DNA of 64,000 nucleotides from Paenibacillus lutimineralis (GTDB lineage: Bacteria; Bacillota; Bacilli; Paenibacillales; Paenibacillaceae). The notes beneath the pieces were generated by a model, which saw only the letters and a program-made list of their open reading frames with translations, had not been told where the DNA came from and did no database searches. The stretch is from assembly GCF_003991425.1 (NCBI RefSeq), contig NZ_CP034346.1:2331501-2395500 (forward strand), written 5' to 3'. Below are positions 28,148 through 37,031 of this stretch, piece by piece (within the stretch, counting starts at the first letter, position 1; the number at the start of each line of letters is the position of its first letter). A program made the position numbers and the translations under genes.

Positions 28148-29221
28148 ATGGTGAGCACACGTGTTACTCGGCTCCGCGAAGCGATGGCAAGCCATCAAGT
28201 GGAAGCCGTGTTAGTTACCGGTGATGTGAACCGCCGCTATTTGACGGGCTTTACCGGAACCTCTGGTTATGTCCTGATTACGCAGCAGAAGGCTTATTTG
28301 TTGACGGACTTCCGCTACACTACGCAGGCGGCAGAGCAGGCCAAAGGGTTCGAAATCGTGAAGCATGCCCCGGTCGTTACGGATACCATCAAGGAATTGC
28401 TTGCGACAGAACGGATCAACGGGCTTGGATTCGAGGAGGACAATGTAGTCTACTCGACTTACCGCAGCTATGAGAGCGGACTCACTCCTTGCGAGTTGGT
28501 TCCTGTCAAGGGATTGGTGGAAGGTCTGCGGACGTTCAAGGATGAAGGTGAGCTGGGAATTATGAAGCAGGCAGCCGATTTGGCTGACCGCACCTTCATG
28601 CATATGCTGGATGTAATCAAGCCAGGGGTTACCGAGCAGGACATGGCGCTTGAGATGGAAATGTTCATGCGCAAGAATGGAGCGACTTCAAGCTCATTTG
28701 ATACGATCGTTGCATCCGGAGTGCGGTCGTCTCTACCTCATGGCGTTGCCAGCGGCAAGGTGATTGAGAGTGGGGACCTGGTTACTTTGGATTTCGGGGC
28801 GCTGCTGGGTGGATATTGCTCGGATATTACCCGTACAGTGATGGTAGGTACGCCTGATGCCAAGCAACGTGAAATATATGACATTGTTCTTGAAGCTCAG
28901 CTACATACGCTTGAGCATCTGCGTCCGGGCATGACTGGGCGCGAAGCGGACGCTCTTGCCCGCGATATCATCACTCGCTATGGCTATGGGGAACAATTCG
29001 GCCACAGTACAGGACATGGATTAGGTATGGAGGTTCACGAAGCTCCTAACCTGTCCGTGAGAAGTGATACCGTCCTTCAAGCAGGTATGGTTGTGACCGT
29101 TGAACCGGGAATTTATATTCCGGGATTCGGCGGAGTACGGATTGAAGATGACGTCGTTATGACAGAGAATGGCAACCGTCGTTTGACGGAATCGAGCAAA
29201 GACTTTACGATTATTTCGTAG
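28148..29221 (+). CDS. yqhT: Xaa-Pro aminopeptidase-like M24 peptidase (YqhT)
   Basis: A 357-residue cytoplasmic metallopeptidase that removes N-terminal residues before proline. The N-terminal creatinase-like domain (about 1-125) precedes a pita-bread fold with the two-metal ligands Asp in LDFGALLGGYCSDITRTV (two Asp), His in STGHGLGMEVHEAPNLS, Glu in VVTVEPGIYIPG and Glu in GVRIEDDVVMT. The gene sits directly before efp; this pairing is common in Firmicutes and may reflect the proline theme of EF-P function (inference). RBS AAGGAGAG precedes ATG 28148. Confidence 0.93.
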   Translation: MVSTRVTRLREAMASHQVEAVLVTGDVNRRYLTGFTGTSGYVLITQQKAYLLTDFRYTTQAAEQAKGFEIVKHAPVVTDTIKELLATERINGLGFEEDNVVYSTYRSYESGLTPCELVPVKGLVEGLRTFKDEGELGIMKQAADLADRTFMHMLDVIKPGVTEQDMALEMEMFMRKNGATSSSFDTIVASGVRSSLPHGVASGKVIESGDLVTLDFGALLGGYCSDITRTVMVGTPDAKQREIYDIVLEAQLHTLEHLRPGMTGREADALARDIITRYGYGEQFGHSTGHGLGMEVHEAPNLSVRSDTVLQAGMVVTVEPGIYIPGFGGVRIEDDVVMTENGNRRLTESSKDFTIIS

Positions 29222-29256
29222 ATTAAATCTTTAACCTATTTGAGGAGGTTCTTTTA

Positions 29257-29814
29257 GTGATTTCAGTTAACGATTTTAAAACAGGCTTGACCGTCGAGGT
29301 AGACGGCGATATTTATACGGTGCTTGATTTCCAGCACGTTAAACCTGGTAAGGGAGCAGCATTCGTTCGCTCTAAATTGAAAAACCTCCGTAACGGAAAC
29401 ACTGTGGAGAAAACATTCCGTGCTGGTGAGACGATTGGACGAGCTTTGATCGATAACCGCGATGTGCAATATTTGTATGCTAGCGGTCAAGATCACGTAT
29501 TCATGGATAACGAGACTTATGACCAATTCAGCTTGTCTGAAGAACAGTTGAAATGGGAACTCAACTTCCTGAAAGAGAATATGAGCGTTAAGATCGTCAG
29601 CTATCAAGGTGAGATTCTTGGCATCAACCTGCCGAACAGCGTTGAACTGAAAGTCGTTGAGACTGAGCCTGGAATCAAGGGCAACACAGCGACTGGCGCA
29701 ACCAAAAATGCGAAGGTTGAGACTGGTCTGAACGTTCAAGTGCCTTTGTTCATCAATGAAGACGACATACTGCTAATCGATACTCGCGAAGGTAAATATA
29801 TTTCCCGAGCGTAG
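29257..29814 (+). CDS. efp: Translation elongation factor P
   Basis: A 185-residue EF-P with its three beta-barrel domains. It binds stalled ribosomes between P and E sites and promotes peptide-bond formation at polyproline stretches. The start is GTG 29257 with GAGGAGGT upstream, giving the standard [22 protein letters not shown]. The modified-loop region reads [18 protein letters not shown], with Lys at the tip as in Bacillus EF-P. The C-terminal signature ([24 protein letters not shown]) is intact. A terminator follows at 29862-29893. Confidence 0.97.
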   Translation: MISVNDFKTGLTVEVDGDIYTVLDFQHVKPGKGAAFVRSKLKNLRNGNTVEKTFRAGETIGRALIDNRDVQYLYASGQDHVFMDNETYDQFSLSEEQLKWELNFLKENMSVKIVSYQGEILGINLPNSVELKVVETEPGIKGNTATGATKNAKVETGLNVQVPLFINEDDILLIDTREGKYISRA

Positions 29815-29861
29815 TTTGCTGTCGGCAAGAACGGCGAAATGCCGTGTAACGATTTTTTTAC

Positions 29862-29893
29862 CTCTCCATCTATTATTAGGTGGAGAGTTTTTT
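29862..29893 (+). terminator. Rho-independent terminator after efp
   Basis: CTCTCCA (29862-29868) pairs with TGGAGAG (29881-29887), followed by six T. Confidence 0.88.
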
Positions 29894-29956
29894 GTACATA
29901 TACGTATGTGGATTTAACCTTTGTACGGGAAATCTTAAATATCTCTGCAAAAAGCA

Positions 29957-29987
29957 TTGACTTCATTCGGGTTTTCCGTATTATACT
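29957..29987 (+). promoter_or_regulatory. Candidate lysC promoter
   Basis: TTGACT (29957-29962) and TATACT (29982-29987) are separated by 19 bp, longer than ideal. The leader to the lysC start would be about 80 nt, too short for a lysine riboswitch. Confidence 0.4.
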
Positions 29988-30073
29988 GTTTTAAAGCATT
30001 ACTGAAGCAATAGAATATAAAATGAACGAGACAACAAAGCAAAAGAGTGTTGGATATCAGGGAGGGAGTTAGT

Positions 30074-31327
30074 TTGGCAGTATATGTTATGAAGTTCGGG
30101 GGCAGCTCGGTAGGAGATACAGAACGCATGAAACGCGTCGCCCGGCGGATCATTGAGAAGCAGGACGAAGGCCATCAGGTGATGGTTGTCTTATCGGCTA
30201 TGGGAGATACAACCGATGATTTGATTGATCAGGCGAATATGCTTAGCGATAATCCGCCACAACGTGAGATGGATATGCTGCTGACGACAGGGGAACAAAT
30301 ATCGATCGCTTTGTTGTCGATCGCGATCCATGAGATGGGTCGCAAGGCGGTATCCTTTACAGGGTGGCAAGCCGGATTTCGCACAGAAGCGGAGCATGGC
30401 AGAGCGCGAATTACGGATATTCGACCTGAACGCGTGCAGCGGGCTCTGAACGAGGGCAATATCGTCATCGTAGCCGGTTTCCAAGGGATGACCGAAGAGG
30501 GAGAGATTACGACCTTTGGGCGCGGCGGCTCCGACACTACAGCAGTGGCTCTAGCTGCAGCGACAGCTGCAGATTATTGCGAAATATATACGGATGTTGA
30601 TGGAATTTATTCGACAGATCCGAGAATCGTGAAGAATGCTCGCAAATTAAATGAAATCTCGTATGACGAGATGCTGGAGCTGGCAAACTTAGGTGCAGCT
30701 GTACTGCATCCGCGCGCTGTTGAATACGCCAAACAGTTCCAGGTTCGTCTCGTCGTTCGTTCGAGTTTTAATCATAATGAAGGCACAGTCGTGAAGGAGG
30801 AAGCTACAATGGAACAAGGTGTAGCAGTGAGCGGAATCGCTTATGATAAAAATGTGGCAAGAATCAGTATTCTGGGAGTCTCCCACGTTCCAGGAGTTCT
30901 GGCTAAGGTATTCGGCTCTTTGGCCGATGCGAAGATTAACGTAGATATTATCGTACAGAGCGGCGTAGAAGACGGTAAAGCCGATTTCTCCTTTACAGTT
31001 GGACTGGATGACCGTGAGAATGCCCTGGAAGTACTAAGTACGATTCGGTCGGAAATTCCTTACGATGACGTAACCTCAGAAGATGGGCTGGTCAAAATTT
31101 CAATCGTAGGAGCCGGTATGGTTAGCCACCCGGGCGTAGCCGCTGAAATGTTCGATGTCATCTCGAAGCAGGGTGTGAACATCAAGATGGTCAGTACCTC
31201 GGAGATCAAGGTGTCCTGTGTGATCGAAGGAACCAAGCTGAATGAGGTTATTAAGGCCCTTCATACAGCTTACGGCTTGGATACGGAGAGCCAAGTATTC
31301 GTCGGAGGTCCGCAAGATCGTCGCTAG
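30074..31327 (+). CDS. lysC: Aspartate kinase
   Basis: An approximately 417-residue aspartokinase that phosphorylates aspartate, the first step to lysine, threonine, methionine and diaminopimelate. The kinase domain shows VMKFGGSSVGD at the start and FGRGGSDTTAVALAAATAADYCEIYTDVDGIYSTDPR; two ACT regulatory domains occupy the C-terminal third (ISILGVSHVPGVLAKVFGSLADA and ISIVGAGMVSHPGVAAEMF). TTG 30074 preceded by GGGAGGGAG is preferred; the ATG at 30047 lies before the ribosome-binding site. As this is the long form, an internal start for the beta subunit is possible. Monocistronic, with a strong terminator at 31373-31418. Confidence 0.95.
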   Translation: MAVYVMKFGGSSVGDTERMKRVARRIIEKQDEGHQVMVVLSAMGDTTDDLIDQANMLSDNPPQREMDMLLTTGEQISIALLSIAIHEMGRKAVSFTGWQAGFRTEAEHGRARITDIRPERVQRALNEGNIVIVAGFQGMTEEGEITTFGRGGSDTTAVALAAATAADYCEIYTDVDGIYSTDPRIVKNARKLNEISYDEMLELANLGAAVLHPRAVEYAKQFQVRLVVRSSFNHNEGTVVKEEATMEQGVAVSGIAYDKNVARISILGVSHVPGVLAKVFGSLADAKINVDIIVQSGVEDGKADFSFTVGLDDRENALEVLSTIRSEIPYDDVTSEDGLVKISIVGAGMVSHPGVAAEMFDVISKQGVNIKMVSTSEIKVSCVIEGTKLNEVIKALHTAYGLDTESQVFVGGPQDRR

Positions 31328-31372
31328 GCTCTGATAGAAGCGATTCAATATATTAAGACGGTAAAATGAAGT

Positions 31373-31418
31373 AGAAGTCGTATGACCGAACCATCGGTTA
31401 TACGGCTTCTTTCTTTTT
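31373..31418 (+). terminator. Rho-independent terminator after lysC
   Basis: AGAAGTCGTATGACCGA (31373-31389) pairs with TCGGTTATACGGCTTCT (31394-31410), 17 positions with few mismatches, followed by TTCTTTTTTT. Confidence 0.9.
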
Positions 31419-31429
31419 TTAATAGTGAT

Positions 31430-31544
31430 GTTCAAAAAGGCCGGTTTTCAGCACCGAGTAGGTTGGATAAAGCTAGGGAGTGAGGTCGCTCATCCATGAA
31501 TTGGCCACGAACTGGTTTTCTTATCAAAAGTGGACTTTTTGAAC
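31430..31544 (+). repeat. MITE-like dispersed repeat, copy E6 (115 bp)
   Basis: Both ends are intact: GTTCAAAAAG (31430-31439) with GCCGGTTTTCAGCACCG inside, and CTTTTTGAAC (31535-31544) flanked by AACCTCTAA. The middle is reduced, joining the AAGCTAGGGAGTGAGG block directly to the GTCGCTCATCC block. It lies between lysC and yqhV. Confidence 0.85.
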
Positions 31545-31612
31545 AACCTCTAATAAAAGAAGATAGTTGGGCATATGGATAAGAGAGTGCGATGGGACGA
31601 GAGGAGGTTCAT

Positions 31613-31879
31613 ATGCTTGATAAATTCGTAACCAGTATGTCGTTGATCCGGATTCTATCAGGAACGATCGAAATTATGGCAGCTCTGCTTATGCTTAGGC
31701 TAGGGCGCGTTGATAAGGCGCTTGCCGTCAACTCGGCCCTGGCTCTTGTTGGGCCAACCGTGCTGATTGTGACGACTTCCATTGGGCTCGCGGGAATGGC
31801 AGATAAGTTGTCATGGGGCAAAATGCTATGGATTGCTATGGGCGTCAGTTGTCTCTTAATCGGTATTTTAAAAAAATGA
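31613..31879 (+). CDS. yqhV: YqhV-like small membrane protein (DUF2619)
   Basis: An 88-residue protein with three hydrophobic segments (IRILSGTIEIMAALLMLRLG, NSALALVGPTVLIVTTSIGL, MLWIAMGVSCLLIGIL). Size, character and position immediately before the spoIIIA operon match Bacillus yqhV; function is unknown. ATG 31613 follows GAGAGGAGG; the upstream ATG 31592 lacks a ribosome-binding site. A sigma-E-like promoter for spoIIIA lies just after it. Confidence 0.8.
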   Translation: MLDKFVTSMSLIRILSGTIEIMAALLMLRLGRVDKALAVNSALALVGPTVLIVTTSIGLAGMADKLSWGKMLWIAMGVSCLLIGILKK

Positions 31880-31890
31880 TAGATTCCCCG

Positions 31891-31918
31891 TCATAATCAC
31901 CGAGTACAAGCATACACA
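31891..31918 (+). promoter_or_regulatory. Candidate sigma-E promoter of the spoIIIA operon
   Basis: TCATAAT (31891-31897), a 13-bp spacer and CATACACA (31911-31918) approximate the Bacillus sigma-E consensus (KMATATT / CATACANT, from memory). The position, about 100 bases before spoIIIAA, and the mother-cell role of the operon agree. Confidence 0.5.
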
Positions 31919-32015
31919 TGAGATATAAATATTCTTCAATAGAAGTAAGGCTAGATCTAGAGAAAATACTAAAAGTGCATGTTCAAAAAGAAGAGCAGGC
32001 TTTGGGGGTACGAGA

Positions 32016-33014
32016 ATGAACCCGAACTGGTTGATGGTATTTCCCGACAAACTCCGACATCTGCTGCTTAAGCTGCCTCCCTCGATCTTTACAAAATTGG
32101 AGGAAATTCGCATTCGGGAAGGACGCCCGCTGGAAGTCAACACGGGGGGGCGATTCTACTTCCTTACAGCGGAAGGTGGGATAACCCGGGATGCCGGCGC
32201 CGCATTCAGAACAGACAAGCAGGATAGCAAGCACCTGCTCGATCTGATTACCAACCATTCCATGTATACGATGGAAGAGGAATTGCGGCGTGGATTTATT
32301 ACGATTGCAGGCGGTCATCGAATTGGACTTGCAGGGAGGACGGTGCTTAGCGGCGGCAAGGTGGAGTATATCCGTGATATTAGCGGATTTAACATCCGGA
32401 TTGCCCGTGAGGTATGCGGAGCTGCCGATCCAGTATTACCTCAGTTGCTGGATTTCAAGCAGAACAGTGTGCTCCATACCCTGATTCTGTCACCACCCCA
32501 GCACGGGAAGACAACTTTGATCCGCGATCTTGCTAGACAAATTAGCAGCGGAACCTGGGGGCATCCGGAGGCGAGGTGGCCGGGATTGAAGGTGGCAATC
32601 GTCGATGAGAGATCGGAGATTGCTGGCAGCATGAACGGCGTTCCAAGTTATAATGTTGGACCACGAACTGATGTGATGGACGGATGCCCAAAGGCGGAAG
32701 GAATGATGATGATGATACGCTCCATGTCGCCAGAGGTGATGGTGGTTGATGAGATCGGCAGGCCGGAGGATGCTGAGGCTCTGGCAGAGGCGCTGCACGC
32801 AGGAGTTCGCGTTATAGCTACCGCGCATGGGTCGGGCATTGATGACTTGAGCTCCCGGCCAGCACTCTCCAGGCTGCTTCAATCGGGTTTCTTCCAAATG
32901 TATGTTGTCTTGAGGCGCAGCGATCAAGGCTTGTCATTTCGGCTCTGGGATGGCAAGAGAAGAGGGGTTCCACTCCATAATCCGGGGATGAAGGGCAGGG
33001 AAGCGGATGCTTAA
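32016..33014 (+). CDS. spoIIIAA: Stage III sporulation ATPase SpoIIIAA
   Basis: A 332-residue secretion-type ATPase that drives the SpoIIIA-SpoIIQ channel between mother cell and forespore. The P-loop reads ILSPPQHGKTTLIRDLAR, with Ser where the classic Walker A has its first Gly; GKT is intact. Walker B-like VMVVDEIGRPEDAEAL and ATAHGSGIDDL follow. The N-terminal 130 residues form the family-specific domain (EEIRIREGRPLEV, HSMYTMEEELRRGFITI). It is the first gene of the eight-gene operon; its end overlaps spoIIIAB by eight bases. Confidence 0.95.
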   Translation: MNPNWLMVFPDKLRHLLLKLPPSIFTKLEEIRIREGRPLEVNTGGRFYFLTAEGGITRDAGAAFRTDKQDSKHLLDLITNHSMYTMEEELRRGFITIAGGHRIGLAGRTVLSGGKVEYIRDISGFNIRIAREVCGAADPVLPQLLDFKQNSVLHTLILSPPQHGKTTLIRDLARQISSGTWGHPEARWPGLKVAIVDERSEIAGSMNGVPSYNVGPRTDVMDGCPKAEGMMMMIRSMSPEVMVVDEIGRPEDAEALAEALHAGVRVIATAHGSGIDDLSSRPALSRLLQSGFFQMYVVLRRSDQGLSFRLWDGKRRGVPLHNPGMKGREADA

Positions 33015-33525
33015 AATGCTGGGAGCTGTGCTCGTTATAGCCGCTACGACGCTGGCCGGATGGGTACAAGCAAGGCAATACGCCAACCGTCCGCAGCAGA
33101 TCCGGCGCCTAATCCTTGCACTGAAACGGCTGGAGACCGAGATCATGTATGGCTTCACGCCGCTGCCGGAAGCACTTATCAGAATTGGTGAGCAGAGCGG
33201 TGGAGCAGTCGGAGCAATCTTCCTCACGGCCGCGCAGAATATGAAGCCGCCGGATAACAGTACAGCGCAGGATGCGCTGCAGCTCGCGATCGGAGCAGGT
33301 TGGAAGGCGACAGCGATGAAGACGGCAGAGCAGGAGATTATGAGGCAGTTCAGTTATACGCTCGGGACAAGCGATCGTAAGGACCAGCTTGGACATATTG
33401 CCACAGCGGTCCGTCAGTTGGAGAGCGAGGAGCATGAGGCGCGTGAAGAGCAGAACCGTTACGAGAAGATGTTCAGAAGCTTAGGACTGCTGTTCGGTGC
33501 ATTTATCGTCATTGTGATGTATTGA
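33007..33525 (+). CDS. spoIIIAB: Stage III sporulation protein SpoIIIAB
   Basis: A 172-residue membrane-anchored protein resembling type II secretion GspF halves: an N-terminal hydrophobic segment (MLGAVLVIAATTLAGWVQA), a helical cytoplasmic body and a C-terminal hydrophobic segment (FRSLGLLFGAFIVIVMY). Blocks RPQQIRRLILALKRLETEIMYGFTPLPEAL and MRQFSYTLGTSDRKDQLGHI are typical of SpoIIIAB. Start ATG 33007 lies within the end of spoIIIAA, consistent with coupled translation. Confidence 0.93.
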   Translation: MLKMLGAVLVIAATTLAGWVQARQYANRPQQIRRLILALKRLETEIMYGFTPLPEALIRIGEQSGGAVGAIFLTAAQNMKPPDNSTAQDALQLAIGAGWKATAMKTAEQEIMRQFSYTLGTSDRKDQLGHIATAVRQLESEEHEAREEQNRYEKMFRSLGLLFGAFIVIVMY

Positions 33526-33582
33526 GATCAAGTCTCCTAGTCCAATTGTCACCGGTGAAACTAATTGTGAGGTGCCATATCA

Positions 33583-33786
33583 ATGAACATAGAAGTGAAC
33601 GCAATCTTTCAAATTGCAGGCATCGGAATCATTATCGCCATGATCCATACGGTACTGAAGCAGATGGGGAAAGAAGACATGGCACATTGGGTGACGTTGA
33701 TCGGATTTGTTGTTGTGCTGTTCATGGTCATCCGCCTGCTTGACAATTTGTTCCAGGAGATCAAATCGATCTTCTTGTTCCAGTAG
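33583..33786 (+). CDS. spoIIIAC: Stage III sporulation protein SpoIIIAC
   Basis: A 67-residue protein with two transmembrane segments (IFQIAGIGIIIAMIHTVLKQ and WVTLIGFVVVLFMVIRLLDN). Length and sequence match the SpoIIIAC family, which is related to SpoIIIAD. It is a mother-cell membrane component of the forespore channel. ATG 33583 follows GTGAGGTG. Ten bases separate it from spoIIIAD. Confidence 0.93.
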   Translation: MNIEVNAIFQIAGIGIIIAMIHTVLKQMGKEDMAHWVTLIGFVVVLFMVIRLLDNLFQEIKSIFLFQ

Positions 33787-33796
33787 GTGAGCGGCT

Positions 33797-34186
33797 GTGG
33801 AAATGATTCAGATTGTAGGAATCGGGTTATTAGCAACAGTGCTGATCCTCGTTATAAAAGAACAAAAACCGATGTTTGCCTTCCTGATCGGGGCAAGCAC
33901 GGGTATATATATCTTCTTATATCTGATTGGCAAGATTGGCGGAATTATCGATGTGTTGGAGGAACTGGCAGCATCCTCTGGTGTGCAAATGATCTATCTG
34001 AAGACGATTCTCAAGATTATAGGCATCGCCTACATCGCTGAGTTTGGAGCACAGATCGTCAGGGATGCCGGCCAGGAAGGTATTGCTTCAAAGATAGAAT
34101 TGGCAGGCAAAGTCATGATTATGGTCCTGGCCATTCCGATTATCAGCATCATTATCGAGACCGTCATCAAGCTGCTGCCGACATAG
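33797..34186 (+). CDS. spoIIIAD: Stage III sporulation protein SpoIIIAD
   Basis: A 129-residue multi-pass membrane protein with four hydrophobic segments (MIQIVGIGLLATVLILVIKE, FLIGASTGIYIFLYLIGKIG, TILKIIGIAYIAEFGAQIVR, VMIMVLAIPIISIIIETVIK). The block AYIAEFGAQIVRDAGQEGIASKIELAGK is characteristic. The start is GTG 33797 after TAGGTGAGC. It works with SpoIIIAC and SpoIIIAE in the membrane platform of the channel. Confidence 0.94.
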   Translation: MEMIQIVGIGLLATVLILVIKEQKPMFAFLIGASTGIYIFLYLIGKIGGIIDVLEELAASSGVQMIYLKTILKIIGIAYIAEFGAQIVRDAGQEGIASKIELAGKVMIMVLAIPIISIIIETVIKLLPT

Positions 34187-34203
34187 CTAAGGTGGGACCT
34201 GAG

Positions 34204-35394
34204 ATGAGATCAATACAATTGAACTTTGCACATAGGACGTTGATCCTGCTCGTCCTGGGCTTTCTAATCCTGTGGCCGATCCGCGTCATGGCCGAAGGGC
34301 CAGATAACAGTTGGATTGAACGACAGGCCGAACAATTGCCAACGGATGAAGTGGAATCTTATTGGCAGAAGCTGATGAAGGAGTATGGCGGCTTTTTCCC
34401 CGATCAGAAGGTTCCCTCATTTATGGACATGTTGGTTCAGGAAGATCAGGGATTCTCCTTAAAGACAGGCTTCCTAGGTCTGATGCGATATATGTGGCAT
34501 GAAGTGCTGTACAACGGACATATTCTCGTCACCATCGTACTTCTGTCGATCTTCAGCATGATACTGGAGACACTGCAATCCGCATTTGAGCGCAAGCAAG
34601 TGAGTAAGGTTGCGTACTCCATCTGCTTCATGGTCATTCTGGTGCTGGCAATCAATAGCTTCCATGTAGCGATTAATTACGCCACTGAGGCAATTACCGG
34701 GATGATTGACTTTATGATGGCAATGGTCCCGCTGCTCTTCACCTTACTTGCTTCCATGGGAAATGTAGCGACAGTGTCGGTCACTCATCCGCTTGTTGTA
34801 TTTATGGTTCATACCGTAGGCACTTTGGTTCATACCGTGGTATTTCCATTATTGTTCTTCTCAGCTGTTCTGCATATCGTAAGCACTTTATCAGACAAGT
34901 ATAAGCTGACTCAGCTCGGCAATTTGCTGCGGACGATCAGCATGAGCTTGCTGGGTATCCTGTTAACCGTATTCCTCGGCGTCATATCAATTAAGGGAAT
35001 CGCTGGTTCCGTCGTCGATGGCGTAACGCTGCGGACGGCGAAGTACTTAACCGGAAACTTCGTTCCGGTCGTTGGGAAGGTGTTCGCTGATGCCACCGAC
35101 ACCGTAATATCAGCTTCGCTGCTTGTCAAAAATTCAATCGGTCTGGTTGGGGTAATCATCCTGTTATTCTTATGTGCCTTTCCAGCCATTAAAATATTGG
35201 TTCTCGCATTAATCTTCAATCTATCTGCAGCGGTGATGCAGCCGCTTGGAGATACGCCGATTGTGACTTGTCTGGATACGATCGGCAAGAGCATGATATA
35301 CGTATTTGCGGCCTTGGCCGCAGTGGGATTGATGTTCTTCCTGGCGATCACAATTATGCTGACTGCGGGAAATGTGACGGTGATGATGAGATGA
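34204..35394 (+). CDS. spoIIIAE: Stage III sporulation protein SpoIIIAE
   Basis: A 396-residue polytopic membrane protein with an N-terminal signal sequence (FAHRTLILLVLGFLILWPIR then VMAEG) and about seven further hydrophobic segments. The family regions are visible as FMMAMVPLLFTLLASMGN and LTQLGNLLRTISMSLLGILL. ATG 34204 has AAGGTGGGA eight bases upstream; GTG 34192, four codons earlier, is less likely. It is the largest membrane subunit of the SpoIIIA channel. spoIIIAF starts 29 bases later. Confidence 0.95.
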   Translation: MRSIQLNFAHRTLILLVLGFLILWPIRVMAEGPDNSWIERQAEQLPTDEVESYWQKLMKEYGGFFPDQKVPSFMDMLVQEDQGFSLKTGFLGLMRYMWHEVLYNGHILVTIVLLSIFSMILETLQSAFERKQVSKVAYSICFMVILVLAINSFHVAINYATEAITGMIDFMMAMVPLLFTLLASMGNVATVSVTHPLVVFMVHTVGTLVHTVVFPLLFFSAVLHIVSTLSDKYKLTQLGNLLRTISMSLLGILLTVFLGVISIKGIAGSVVDGVTLRTAKYLTGNFVPVVGKVFADATDTVISASLLVKNSIGLVGVIILLFLCAFPAIKILVLALIFNLSAAVMQPLGDTPIVTCLDTIGKSMIYVFAALAAVGLMFFLAITIMLTAGNVTVMMR

Positions 35395-35422
35395 GGAACT
35401 GAGGTAAGGCGGTGAGGCAAAT

Positions 35423-36208
35423 ATGAACTTCCTAGGAGATTGGCTGAAGCAAATCATTATTATCGTTCTGTTCGCGGTCTTCATTGACCTGCTCCTTCCT
35501 AATCGGGCGATGGAACGTTATGTCCGCTTTGTGGTCAGTCTGTTGATTCTACTAACGCTAATTGCTCCTGTGGTTCGCATCTTCACACCGGAAGCCAAGC
35601 AGAAGCTAGAGATCGCGCTCACGGATAACTTGAGCGATTCGGACAGGAGGGACACGCAGCAGAGTACACTGGCTATTTTGCGCCAAGGTGAGGAATTGAG
35701 ACAGAAGCAGGAAGCCGAAGCTCTCCAATGGACGGCAGAGGAGGCAGCCAGACAGATGAAGCAGTCGATAGAACAGGAGACAGGCTGTCCCGTTAGTCGT
35801 GTTACCGTCAAGCTCGTCAATGAAGCACAGGATTCGCACAGTTCATCAGAGCTCCCTGCCAAGTCAAAGCAGTTAGTCTACTCCTTAGTTGAGGTGGTTA
35901 TGGCTTCGGATAATCAAGCAGCGAAGGGGGACAAGGAGACACAGTCCGATAAGAGAATCACGGTTCAGTCGGTTAATCAAGTGAAGATCGATGTTGATTT
36001 GAAATCTCCACCCTCGACTGATCCATCGGAGAGCACCATTCAGGACGGCCAGACGCAGGCCGTTATGGCCGACAAGGATGGTCCAGTCTCTGAGACTACT
36101 GAAGCGGCTCTGAAGAAGACAGGCTCTGGGTTGGAGAAGCAGATCGAAGACCTGTTGGGCGAGAGATGGGGGGTCCCCCGCGAATCAGTGATGGTAATGA
36201 CGCAATAA
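35423..36208 (+). CDS. spoIIIAF: Stage III sporulation protein SpoIIIAF
   Basis: A 261-residue protein with two N-terminal transmembrane segments (ITVLFAV-type IIIIVLFAVFIDLLLPN and FVVSLLILLTLIAPVVRIF) and a soluble ring-building domain. The cytoplasmic part is unusually extended: residues about 150-230 are rich in Ser, Asp, Lys and Gln (DSHSSSELPAKS, AAKGDKETQSDK, DLKSPPSTDPSES), compared with roughly 200 residues in Bacillus. The C-terminal IEDLLGERWGVPRESVMV restores the conserved end. ATG 35423 follows AGGCGGTGAGG. Confidence 0.92.
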   Translation: MNFLGDWLKQIIIIVLFAVFIDLLLPNRAMERYVRFVVSLLILLTLIAPVVRIFTPEAKQKLEIALTDNLSDSDRRDTQQSTLAILRQGEELRQKQEAEALQWTAEEAARQMKQSIEQETGCPVSRVTVKLVNEAQDSHSSSELPAKSKQLVYSLVEVVMASDNQAAKGDKETQSDKRITVQSVNQVKIDVDLKSPPSTDPSESTIQDGQTQAVMADKDGPVSETTEAALKKTGSGLEKQIEDLLGERWGVPRESVMVMTQ

Positions 36209-36235
36209 TAATCATTTATTTGTGGAGGTGAAGTG

Positions 36236-36874
36236 ATGCCTGGATGGTTGAAGAAGCTGGAGCAGTGGATCGGCAAAGGAGAGGACGGCAAGAGAACACA
36301 ATCCTTCCGCCTCGTATTAATTCTCGGTCTTGTCGGTCTGGCGCTAATGATCATTTATTCCTTCGTAAACGTGAAGCAGATTGATTCCGGCGGGGATGGA
36401 AGAGAGCCACCAGTAATGCAGAATGTCTCTGCTCCCGCTACACCAGGAGCAGAAGGGGATGGGCCTTTTACTGAGATTGAGTATTCTCTGGAGAGTAAGA
36501 CCAAAGAGATATTGGAGAAAATCGTTGGGGTGGGCGCTGTTGATGTGATGGTCAGCGTGGATTCAACGGAAGAAGTTGTTGTACAGCGCAATATGAAGGA
36601 TACACAGGAGTTAACGGATGAGACGGATAAGGACGGTGGCAAGCGCCATGTTACGCAATATACTCGTGATGGTCAGATCGTCACTTACGAATCCTCCGGC
36701 AATGAACAGCCGATTATTACGAAGAAAATCAAGCCCAAGGTTCGCGGTGTCCTTGTCGTAGCGAAGGGGGCCGAGAACAAGACGGTCAAAGGATTAATTG
36801 TAGATGCCGTGGAGAAAGGGCTGAATGTGCCGGCGTACCGGATTTCAGTCGTGCCCCGCAAGCAATCGCAATAG
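36236..36874 (+). CDS. spoIIIAG: Stage III sporulation protein SpoIIIAG
   Basis: A 212-residue single-pass protein: a short basic cytoplasmic N-terminus, a transmembrane segment (FRLVLILGLVGLALMIIYSF) and an extracytoplasmic ring-building domain (EYSLESKTKEILEKIVGVGAVDVMVSVDS, PKVRGVLVVAKGAENKTVKGLIVDAVEKGL). It forms the large ring in the intermembrane space. ATG 36236 is preferred, with GGAGGTG at normal distance; GTG 36233 immediately precedes it. Downstream, 204 bases separate it from spoIIIAH, most of them repeat E7. Confidence 0.94.
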   Translation: MPGWLKKLEQWIGKGEDGKRTQSFRLVLILGLVGLALMIIYSFVNVKQIDSGGDGREPPVMQNVSAPATPGAEGDGPFTEIEYSLESKTKEILEKIVGVGAVDVMVSVDSTEEVVVQRNMKDTQELTDETDKDGGKRHVTQYTRDGQIVTYESSGNEQPIITKKIKPKVRGVLVVAKGAENKTVKGLIVDAVEKGLNVPAYRISVVPRKQSQ

Positions 36875-36890
36875 AAAACTGAAAACTGAC

Positions 36891-37031
36891 CTTTTTGAAC
36901 CTGATTGTAATGAGGAAGTTTAGAATGTCCGCTTTTGATTACGAAGTTACTCAGGAAGAGAACTCGACATCGAATCCTGAATTCACCCGGGCTTTCCGAT
37001 GCTCACGTACCCAAAACGTACGCTGCGCTTC
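36891..37031 (-). repeat. MITE-like dispersed repeat, copy E7 (inverted, inside spoIIIA)
   Basis: Read on the minus strand it contains GAGCATCGGAAAGCCCGGG, GAATTCAGGATTCGATGTCG, CTTCGTAATCAAAAGCGGAC and, after 27 bases, GTTCAAAAAG; these match E3 and E4. It is the only long copy in this window in opposite orientation to its host genes, and it lies between spoIIIAG and spoIIIAH. Confidence 0.8.

Noticed and set aside
29894..30073. Lysine riboswitch expected upstream of lysC.
   Set aside because: The predicted leader is only about 80 nt and shows none of the multi-helix L-box architecture.
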